A stretch of DNA of 5,979 nucleotides from Bacillota bacterium (lineage in GTDB: Bacteria > Bacillota > Clostridia > Christensenellales > CAG-138): the NCBI GenBank assembly GCA_016288175.1, contig JAEEYN010000030.1:1-5979 (forward strand), written 5' to 3'. A model generated the notes under the pieces. It saw only the letters and a list, made by a program, of their open reading frames with translations. It was not told the DNA's origin and did no database searches. Shown piece by piece: positions 1-5,979 of this stretch. Each line of letters opens with the position of its first letter. Within the stretch, counting starts at the first letter, position 1. The translations under genes and the position numbers were made by a program.

Positions 1-1494
1 ATCTCGAAGACCTTCGGCTCCATCAAAGCCAACCGGAATGTTTCGCTCGATATTTACAAAGGTGAGATCCTTTCACTCCTCGGCGAAAACGGCAGCGGAA
101 AAACGACCCTGATGAACATGCTCTCCGGCATCTACTTCCCCGACAGCGGAAGCATCGCGGTGAACGGAGTTCCCGTCCGCATCAGCTCCCCGAAGGATGC
201 GCACGACCTTAAAATCGGCATGATCCACCAGCATTTCAAGCTTGTGGATGTTTTCACAGCCGCAGAGAATGTCAAGATCGGCATGAAGGGTTCCCTCCGC
301 GCCGTCAAAAAGGCGATCGGAGAGATCTGCGAACGCTATAATTTTTCCGTCGATCCGGATAAAAAAGTTTATGAAATGTCCGTTTCCGAAAAGCAGACGC
401 TCGAGATAGTCAAAGCGCTGTACCGCGGGGCGGATATTCTGATTTTGGACGAGCCCACCGCAGTTCTGACGCCGCAGGAAACCAACGCTCTCTTCAACGT
501 CATGCGCGCAATGAAGGCGGACGGCAAGAGCATCGTCATAATAACCCACAAGCTCAACGAGGTGCTTGCGATCTCCGACCGCGTCGCGATCCTCCGCAAG
601 GGCGAGTATGTCGGCGATATTATGACCGCCGAAGCGGACAGGCAGACTCTTTCCGACCTCATGGTCGGCCGTTCCGTCTCGCTGAACATCGAGCGGCCTT
701 TCGTGGAGGATAAAACGCCGCGGCTGATCGTTGAAAACCTTTCCGTTCGGGATAATATGGGCGTACTGAGGCTCGATGATGTTTCCTTCACGGCGTACAG
801 CGGGGAGATCCTCGGCATCGCAGGCGTCGCAGGCAGCGGTCAGAAGGAGCTGCTCGAAGCTGTCGCAGGTCTCATCCCCACGATGAGCGGCTCGTCCATG
901 ATCTATATCGATCCAAAGACGGGCAATGAAGAGGACCTTAAAAAATACGATGCCGAGCAGATACGCGAGCTCGGTATCCGCCTCGCGTTCGTGCCGGAGG
1001 ACAGGCTCGGCATGGGCCTCGTCGGCAGCATGAACATCCCGGACAATATGATGCTGCGCAGTTATAAAGAGGGCAGGCTCGGCCTTACAGACCGCAAAAA
1101 GCCCCTCGTCCTCGCAAAAAAGGTCGTTGAAGAGCTGGAGGTCGCTGCGCCGGACCTCAATACGCCCGTTCGGAAGCTCTCCGGAGGCAACGTGCAGAAA
1201 GTCCTCGTCGGCCGCGAGCTTGCGAGCGACCCCGCGCTGATGATGGCGGCATACGCCGTGCGCGGCCTCGATATCAACACGAGTTACGCGATCTACCGCC
1301 TTTTGAACGAGCGCAAGCTCGCGGGCGGCGCGGTGATCTACGTCGGCGAGGATCTTGACGTTCTTCTCGAGCTCTGCGACCGGATCATGGTCCTCTGCGG
1401 CGGAAAGATCAGCGGCATCGTCGACGGCCGCACCGCAAAGAAGGAGGAGGTCGGTCTTCTGATGACGAGCGTCCCCTCCGCGGACGGCGAGTAA
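1..1494 (+). CDS. Nucleoside-type ABC importer ATPase, two ATP-binding domains (NupO/YufO-like), 5' partial
   Basis: This is the ATP-hydrolysing subunit of a CUT2-like importer, expected to sit on the cytoplasmic face and power the two permeases that follow. The reading frame is open from base 1, and 497 residues are visible; family members are about 500-515 long, so only roughly 10-15 N-terminal residues are missing. Domain 1 has a Walker A motif GENGSGKTT (residues 28-36), Q-loop Q77, a variant signature MSVSEKQ (126-132), Walker B LILDEPT (147-153) and H-loop H183. Domain 2 begins near residue 230. Its Walker A is degenerate (GVAGSGQKE, 275-283, no lysine), its signature is intact (LSGGN, 393-397), and its Walker B is lost (AAYAVRGLD, 416-424). 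This asymmetry is typical of the family. The tail EDLDVLLELCDR matches NupO/YufO relatives. The true substrate cannot be read from the ATPase; nucleosides are inferred from the family. The first in-frame ATG (112) lies after the Walker A motif and is not the start. Confidence 0.93.
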   Translation: MSKTFGSIKANRNVSLDIYKGEILSLLGENGSGKTTLMNMLSGIYFPDSGSIAVNGVPVRISSPKDAHDLKIGMIHQHFKLVDVFTAAENVKIGMKGSLRAVKKAIGEICERYNFSVDPDKKVYEMSVSEKQTLEIVKALYRGADILILDEPTAVLTPQETNALFNVMRAMKADGKSIVIITHKLNEVLAISDRVAILRKGEYVGDIMTAEADRQTLSDLMVGRSVSLNIERPFVEDKTPRLIVENLSVRDNMGVLRLDDVSFTAYSGEILGIAGVAGSGQKELLEAVAGLIPTMSGSSMIYIDPKTGNEEDLKKYDAEQIRELGIRLAFVPEDRLGMGLVGSMNIPDNMMLRSYKEGRLGLTDRKKPLVLAKKVVEELEVAAPDLNTPVRKLSGGNVQKVLVGRELASDPALMMAAYAVRGLDINTSYAIYRLLNERKLAGGAVIYVGEDLDVLLELCDRIMVLCGGKISGIVDGRTAKKEEVGLLMTSVPSADGE

Positions 1495-1511
1495 AATTAT
1501 CGGATTTTGTG

Positions 1512-1531
1512 CGGTGCGGTTTCCTGCGCCG
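1512..1531 (+). other. Intercistronic hairpin between ATPase and first permease
   Basis: An 8-bp stem (arms 1512-1519 CGGTGCGG and 1524-1531 CTGCGCCG, two G-T wobbles in RNA) encloses a 4-base loop. It lies in the 67-base gap between the ATPase stop and the permease start. No T-tract follows, so it is not an intrinsic terminator. Such hairpins can protect or mark mRNA ends within operons, but that role is inference here. The permease ribosome binding site (AAAGGGAAGG, 1546-1555) lies outside the stem. Confidence 0.4.
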
Positions 1532-1561
1532 GTGTGAAAACAGCGAAAGGGAAGGTAGAAA

Positions 1562-2698
1562 ATGCTTCGTATCCAGAAACGGACTAATATGCCCGTCGGA
1601 AAGCGGATCCTTGTTTGGGCGGCGGCGATCCTCGCGGCGCTGTTGCTGGACGGTCTGATCATCTTCTTTCTGACGAAGATGAATCCTTTGGCGGTCTATT
1701 CGACGATGTTTACCGGCGTTTTCGGTATGTCCGGAAGGATCTGGAACGCCGTAAGGGAGATCATGATGCTGCTGTGCATCGGCGTCGGCCTCGCTCCCGC
1801 ATTCAAAATGAAGTTCTGGAACATCGGCGCGGAAGGCCAGGTCCTTGTCGGCGGCCTTGCGGCGGCGCTTCTTATGAAGTACGAGGCGGGTCTGCCGAAC
1901 GTGCTGCTTCTCATACTGATGTTCCTCGCGTCGATCGCGGCGGGCGGCCTTTGGGGCTTCATCCCGGCGATCTCGAAGGCGAAGCTGAACACCAACGAAA
2001 CGCTGTTCACCCTCATGATGAACTACATCGCGATCCAGCTCGTTTCCTTCTTCGTGACCTTCATGGAAAAGAGCTACGGCTCCGGAACGGTCGGCATCCT
2101 CAACGGCGCAACGCAGAAGGGCTGGTTCCCTCCCATCGCCGGCGAGAAATACGTTCTGAACGTGATAATCGTTATGGCCGTAACGGTGCTGATGTTCTGC
2201 TACCTTCGCTATACGAAGCACGGCTATGAGATCGCCGTCGTCGGCGAAAGCCACAACACCGCGAAATACGCCGGCATCAACGTCGGTTTCGTAACGATCC
2301 GCACGGTGACCCTCTCCGGCGCCGTCTGCGGCCTCGCGGGCTTCATCGCCGTCGCCGGCGCGGGCCACACGATCTCCACGAGCACGGCCGGCGGACGCGG
2401 CTTCCTCGCGATCATCGTCGCCTGGCTCGCGAAATTCAACACCTTTGTAATGATACTGATCTCGTTCCTGCTCGTTTTCCTCGAGATGGGCGCCAACGAG
2501 ATCGTCAGCAAATTCCCCGCGATCAACGAATTCCTTTCGAAGATCATCATCGGCGTGATCCTCTTCTTCATCCTCGGCAGCGAATTCTTCATCAACTATA
2601 AGCTCCGCTTCTCGAATGCGGAGAAGGAAGCGCCTGCCGAGCCCGTACCCGCCGCGGAAGAGAAGGAAGAAGCAAAACCCGCGGAAGAAAGGAACTGA
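1562..2698 (+). CDS. Nucleoside-type ABC importer permease 1 (NupP/YufP-like)
   Basis: This 378-residue integral membrane protein is one of two permeases forming the translocation channel of the importer (BPD_transp_2 / branched-chain-type permease family). Hydrophobic segments occur near residues 16-37, 66-81, 94-106, 112-135, 147-168, 198-215, 247-268, 280-310 and 325-345. The family motif NIGAEGQ (87-93) is present, as is the conserved stretch AKLNTNETLFTLMMNYIA (140-157). The start ATG is preceded by AAAGGGAAGG six bases upstream. The permease core ends near residue 350 and is followed by a 27-residue tail rich in Glu, Ala, Pro and Lys (352-378), which makes the protein somewhat longer than the roughly 350-residue Bacillus relative. 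It follows the ATPase by 67 bases and the next permease starts 4 bases after its stop, so the genes are almost certainly one transcript. Family assignment is firm; nucleoside specificity is inferred from the gene order ATPase-permease-permease and family resemblance. Confidence 0.93.
   Translation: MLRIQKRTNMPVGKRILVWAAAILAALLLDGLIIFFLTKMNPLAVYSTMFTGVFGMSGRIWNAVREIMMLLCIGVGLAPAFKMKFWNIGAEGQVLVGGLAAALLMKYEAGLPNVLLLILMFLASIAAGGLWGFIPAISKAKLNTNETLFTLMMNYIAIQLVSFFVTFMEKSYGSGTVGILNGATQKGWFPPIAGEKYVLNVIIVMAVTVLMFCYLRYTKHGYEIAVVGESHNTAKYAGINVGFVTIRTVTLSGAVCGLAGFIAVAGAGHTISTSTAGGRGFLAIIVAWLAKFNTFVMILISFLLVFLEMGANEIVSKFPAINEFLSKIIIGVILFFILGSEFFINYKLRFSNAEKEAPAEPVPAAEEKEEAKPAEERN
2688..2694 (+). promoter_or_regulatory. 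Ribosome binding site of permease 2, decides its start
   Basis: AAAGGAA lies 8 bases before the ATG at 2703 and within the last codons of permease 1. It supports a start at 2703 rather than the earlier in-frame ATG at 2616. The extra 29 residues from 2616 would be a strongly basic shadow of the permease 1 tail (MRRRKRLPSP...), unlike any permease N-terminus. Confidence 0.75.
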
Positions 2699-2702
2699 GT
2701 TT

Positions 2703-3704
2703 ATGGATGGCATTATTACTCTGATCCGCAACGCCGTTCTTTTCGGAACGGTAATCATGTTCGGCTCCGTTGGCGAGATCCTGACGGAGAAATCCGGCAA
2801 CCTCAACCTCGGCGTTCCCGGAACGATGTTCCTCGGCGGCATCGCGAGCCTCGCAAGCTCCTTCCTCTATGAGCAGGCCTGCGAAAAGGCCGGGACCGCG
2901 CCGAGCCCGGTGCTTCTGATACTTATCCCATTCGTATGCGCCTTCGCAGCCGGCGCGTTCGGCGGCCTCATCTACAGCTTCCTGACGACGACCCTCCGCG
3001 CGAACCAGAACGTTACGGGTCTTGCGCTGACGATCTTCGGCGCGGGCGTCGCGAATTTCTTCGGCGGCTCGCTGAACCGCCTCGCGGGCGGCGTCGGCCA
3101 GATCAGCGTTGCGAAAACGAGCGCGCTTTTCCGCACGAAGATCTTCGATTTCCTGCCGCTGCCGGACGTCGTAAAGCAGATGTTCTTCAGCTACGGCTTC
3201 CTTGTCTATTTCGCGATCCTCGTCGCCGTCGCCGTCTGGTTCTTCCTGACGAAAACGAGCGCGGGCCTCAACCTCCGCGCCGTCGGAGAGAACCCCGCAA
3301 CGGCGGATGCCGCGGGCATCAACGTTACGAGGAACAAGTATCTTGCGACCTGCATAGGGACCGGCATCACGGGCTTCGGCGGACTGTACTTCGTTATGGA
3401 CTACATCAGCGGCACATGGGCGAACGACAACACGATCGAGAACCTCGGCTGGCTTGCCGTCGCGCTCGTCATCTTCGCAACATGGAAGCCTTTGAGAAGC
3501 ATCTGGGGCTCCTATCTCTTCGGCATCTTCTTCTGGGCGTACCTGCTTTTCGCGGAAAACCTCACCCGCCGTTCGCAGGAGCTGATCCGCATGCTGCCGT
3601 ATCTTGTTACGATCGTCGTTCTGATTGTTGTTTCCCTCCGCAAAAAGAAGGAGGACCAGCCGCCCGAAGCGCTCGGCCTTTCGTATTTCCGCGAGGACAG
3701 GTAG
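2703..3704 (+). CDS. Nucleoside-type ABC importer permease 2 (NupQ/YufQ-like)
   Basis: This is the second, shorter permease of the importer: 333 residues, close to the roughly 320 usual for the family. It would pair with permease 1 in the cytoplasmic membrane. Family landmarks in order are EKSGNLNLGVPGTMFLGG (29-46), a form of the usual 'E-x-G-x-x-N-L-G-x-x-G' motif; RANQNVTGLALTIFGAG (99-115); LNLRAVGENPATADAAGINV (189-208), the cytoplasmic loop expected to contact the ATPase; and WKPLRSIWGSYLFG (261-274). Hydrophobic segments lie near 9-27, 40-55, 68-95, 103-121, 163-183, 213-231, 249-260, 267-284 and 297-311. A short basic and acidic cytoplasmic tail (312-333) ends the protein. The start at 2703 is chosen because the protein then begins as relatives do and has a good ribosome binding site 4 bases after the permease 1 stop is passed. 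A start at 2616 is possible on paper but would give an implausible basic extension. Confidence 0.92.
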   Translation: MDGIITLIRNAVLFGTVIMFGSVGEILTEKSGNLNLGVPGTMFLGGIASLASSFLYEQACEKAGTAPSPVLLILIPFVCAFAAGAFGGLIYSFLTTTLRANQNVTGLALTIFGAGVANFFGGSLNRLAGGVGQISVAKTSALFRTKIFDFLPLPDVVKQMFFSYGFLVYFAILVAVAVWFFLTKTSAGLNLRAVGENPATADAAGINVTRNKYLATCIGTGITGFGGLYFVMDYISGTWANDNTIENLGWLAVALVIFATWKPLRSIWGSYLFGIFFWAYLLFAENLTRRSQELIRMLPYLVTIVVLIVVSLRKKKEDQPPEALGLSYFREDR

Positions 3705-3741
3705 CGCCGGTTTTCGCGGACTAATATATCCCGCTGCGGGC

Positions 3742-3769
3742 TTGAAAAAAGCGAATAATCCATTATAAT
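3742..3769 (+). promoter_or_regulatory. Sigma-A type promoter upstream of pyrG
   Basis: TTGAAA (3742-3747) and TATAAT (3764-3769) are separated by 16 bases; five of six and six of six positions match the vegetative consensus. The expected transcription start is near 3776-3777, giving a leader of about 45 bases before the pyrG ATG. No intrinsic terminator is visible between the permease stop and this promoter, so pyrG may also be reached by read-through from the transporter operon. Confidence 0.75.
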
Positions 3770-3787
3770 AATACTGAAAGCGTTCAA

Positions 3788-3805
3788 GGCTTGCCGAGTC
3801 GAGCC
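3788..3805 (+). other. Leader hairpin just upstream of the pyrG ribosome binding site
   Basis: GGCTTG (3788-3793) pairs with CGAGCC (3800-3805), one pair being a wobble, around a 6-base loop. It would lie in the predicted 5' leader of the pyrG mRNA, ending 4 bases before AGGAGG. It does not occlude the ribosome binding site and has no T-tract, so it is not a terminator. Function, if any, is unknown. Confidence 0.35.
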
Positions 3806-3809
3806 GAAC

Positions 3810-3815
3810 AGGAGG
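3810..3815 (+). promoter_or_regulatory. Ribosome binding site of pyrG, decides its start
   Basis: A perfect AGGAGG sits 5 bases before the ATG at 3821. It supports that start over the in-frame TTG at 3791, which would add ten residues not found in CTP synthases and would place the ribosome binding site inside the gene. Confidence 0.85.
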
Positions 3816-3820
3816 AAACT

Positions 3821-5428
<1,608 letters not shown>

Positions 5429-5512
5429 TATCCCGTTTTCATTCAACCGTCAGTCAGCCTGAGCAGTTATATGTATCGAAAGGACTGCTTCGTCAGACAA
5501 TAATAAAAACAA

Positions 5513-5518
5513 AAGGAG
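5513..5518 (+). promoter_or_regulatory. Ribosome binding site of the DUF1858-type gene
   Basis: AAGGAG lies 10 bases before the ATG at 5529, inside an A-rich stretch. This strong site is a main reason to accept the short reading frame as a real gene. The 100-base gap from pyrG (5429-5528) shows no clear terminator and no convincing promoter, so co-transcription with pyrG is possible. Confidence 0.75.
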
Positions 5519-5528
5519 ATATAATACC

Positions 5529-5729
5529 ATGGAAATCAACAAGAAAATGACCATTGAGGAGATCATTAACGTAAACCCCAACATCGCGAACATCCTGCTT
5601 GCGAGCGGAATGCACTGCCTCGGCTGTGTCATGGCGAGCGGCGAGAATCTCGAGCAGGCCTGCGGCGTACACGGCATCAACTGCGACGAGCTTGTCGACA
5701 GGATCAACGAGATGCTGGCAAACCAGTAA
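5529..5729 (+). CDS. DUF1858-domain protein (hybrid-cluster-protein-associated redox disulfide type), 66 aa
   Basis: This is a small soluble protein with no signal peptide or membrane segment. It resembles the DUF1858 / 'prismane-associated redox disulfide' family: an N-terminal T-I-E-E-I-I segment, then N-P-N-I-A-N-I-L-L-A-S-G-M-H-C-L-G-C (residues 16-33), then ASGENLEQACGVHGI (36-50) and a short C-terminal helix. The paired cysteines C30 and C33 form a CxxC motif expected to be redox-active or metal-binding; C45 and C52 are additional. The whole 66 residues correspond to a single complete domain, so it is not a fragment. Its biochemical role is not established. Relatives are often found with hybrid cluster protein (Hcp), but no hcp gene is in the window. 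Here it follows pyrG by 100 bases with its own AAGGAG site. Domain recognition is confident; any redox function is inference. Confidence 0.88.
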   Translation: MEINKKMTIEEIINVNPNIANILLASGMHCLGCVMASGENLEQACGVHGINCDELVDRINEMLANQ

Positions 5730-5735
5730 GCGAAA

Positions 5736-5753
5736 CGAAAAAGAGTCTTTTCG
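5736..5753 (+). other. Small A/T-rich hairpin just after the DUF1858-type gene
   Basis: CGAAAA (5736-5741) and TTTTCG (5748-5753) form a 6-bp perfect stem with a 6-base loop, 7 bases after the stop codon. The stem is weak (mostly A-T) and is followed by GCG rather than a T-run, so termination here would be poor. It may be an mRNA end structure or simply one of the repeated TTTTCG motifs of this intergenic region. Confidence 0.3.
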
Positions 5754-5780
5754 GCGTATCTGCATAAGGATAAAAACAGC

Positions 5781-5887
5781 CTCAAAAGGGATCTTTTCGC
5801 ACCCGGCTGCGTTGAAAATGCTCGGAAGACGCTCCGAGTATTCCTGCGCTTTTCGCCTTGCCGGGAACAAAAATCTCCTCTTTTGAG
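5781..5887 (+). other. Nested fold-back, candidate structured RNA or palindromic repeat element
   Basis: Several inverted pairs are nested in order around one centre. CTCAAAAG (5781-5788) pairs with CTTTTGAG (5880-5887). TTTT (5794-5797) can pair with AAAA (5870-5873). CCCGGC (5802-5807) pairs with GCCGGG (5860-5865). GCG (5809-5811) can pair with CGC (5847-5849 or 5854-5856). An apical 10-bp hairpin, AATGCTCGGA (5817-5826) with TCCGAGTATT (5833-5842), has one wobble and a 6-base loop. Together they give a rod of about 107 bases with internal loops. No reading frame here looks coding. It matches none of the RNA families I could recall (6S, SRP RNA, RNase P RNA, tmRNA, T-box). No good promoter is visible immediately before it, so it could equally be the 3' part of the upstream mRNA, a leader of a gene beyond the window, or a small dispersed repeat. 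The strand of action is unknown; plus is assumed because of the genes. Confidence 0.4.
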
Positions 5888-5920
5888 ACGCTCAGCGGTT
5901 TTCGGCATCAATAGTGAAAC

Positions 5921-5959
5921 AAATCCGGGGTTACACGCGGTACCCCCGGATTTTCTTTT
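5921..5959 (+). terminator. Strong intrinsic terminator
   Basis: AAATCCGGGG (5921-5930) pairs perfectly with CCCCGGATTT (5944-5953) for 10 bp. After one mismatch a further 3 bp (TAC 5932-5934 with GTA 5940-5942) can form, leaving a 5-base loop. The stem runs into TTTTCTTTT (5951-5959). It would end transcripts coming from pyrG and the DUF1858-type gene. Read on the minus strand the stem is followed by TTTGTTT, so it may work in both directions. Confidence 0.88.
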
Positions 5960-5979
5960 AACTTCGGTTATTCCATGCC

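Noticed and set aside
73..1662. Long open frame on the minus strand (529 codons) opposite the ATPase gene; similar long minus-strand frames at 1409-2842 and 4109-5446.
   Set aside because: They are antisense shadows created by GC-rich codon use of the real genes. The proteins are rich in Asp, Arg, His and Ala with no recognisable domain and no ribosome binding site, and the plus-strand genes are certain.
2616..2702. Earlier in-frame ATG for permease 2.
   Set aside because: It would overlap permease 1 by 83 bases and add a basic tail that is just the other frame of a low-complexity stretch; 2703 has the better ribosome binding site and matches family N-termini.
3730..3740. CCCG-CTG-CGGG hairpin after the transporter genes as a terminator.
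   Set aside because: The stem is only 4 bp and is followed by CTTGAAAAAA rather than a T-tract; it overlaps the approach to the pyrG promoter.
3791..3820. TTG start for pyrG adding ten residues.
   Set aside because: AGGAGG at 3810-3815 clearly serves the ATG at 3821, and CTP synthases start at this point.
5459..5496. Possible hairpin between pyrG and the DUF1858-type gene (AGCAGT with ACTGCT plus outer CTG/CAG).
   Set aside because: It has a large 16-base loop, a bulge and no T-tract, so it is too weak to call a terminator or regulatory element.
5520..5525. TATAAT between the ribosome binding site and ATG of the DUF1858-type gene.
   Set aside because: No -35 element lies 16-18 bases upstream, and transcription starting here would lose the ribosome binding site.
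5450..5911. Minus-strand frames at 5450-5911 and 5493-5870, and a plus-strand frame at 5599-5886.
   Set aside because: They overlap the well-supported DUF1858-type gene or the fold-back in other frames, have no ribosome binding site, and encode no recognisable domain.
5930..5950. On the minus strand the terminator region reads GGGGGTACCGCG, similar to the T-box core GGTGGTACCGCG.
   Set aside because: The match is partial, it lies inside a terminator stem, no other T-box elements can be seen in the few bases before it, and no minus-strand gene follows.

Overview
The window reads as a compact, forward-strand stretch of a bacterial chromosome, most likely a relatively GC-rich member of the Clostridia (Firmicutes). 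The evidence is strong purine-rich ribosome binding sites (AGGAGG, AAGGAG), a near-consensus sigma-A type promoter, an ABC importer of the Bacillus NupNOPQ/YufNOPQ kind, a CTP synthase closely resembling the Bacillus enzyme over long stretches, and a small CxxC protein of a type common in anaerobes. The assignment to Clostridia is inference; no marker gene here fixes the taxon.

Bases 1-3704 hold three consecutive genes of one importer. They are a double-domain ATPase whose first few codons lie off the left edge (1-1494), then two different membrane permeases (1562-2698 and 2703-3704). The family is the CUT2-like group that takes up nucleosides: guanosine in B. subtilis NupNOPQ, ribonucleosides in Streptococcus RnsABCD, purine nucleosides in spirochaete Bmp/Pnr systems. 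The solute-binding lipoprotein (BmpA/PnrA family) is not in the window and would be expected just upstream.

Bases 3705-3820 are a short intergenic region with no visible intrinsic terminator. It has a good promoter (TTGAAA, 16-bp spacer, TATAAT) and a 6-bp leader hairpin before the AGGAGG site of pyrG. pyrG (3821-5428) is a full-length CTP synthase with all catalytic residues present. The transporter brings in nucleosides and PyrG makes CTP from UTP, so salvage and synthesis of nucleotides sit side by side.

Bases 5529-5729 encode a 66-residue DUF1858-type protein (hybrid-cluster-protein-associated redox disulfide domain) with four cysteines. Bases 5730-5979 contain no convincing gene. They hold a nested imperfect fold-back at 5781-5887, four copies of TTTTCG at roughly 50-nt spacing, and a strong intrinsic terminator at 5921-5959.

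The genes are ordinary. The most interesting unexplained signal is the structured 5781-5887 segment, which could be a small RNA, a leader for a gene beyond the right edge, or a small palindromic repeat element. No clearly new system could be demonstrated.
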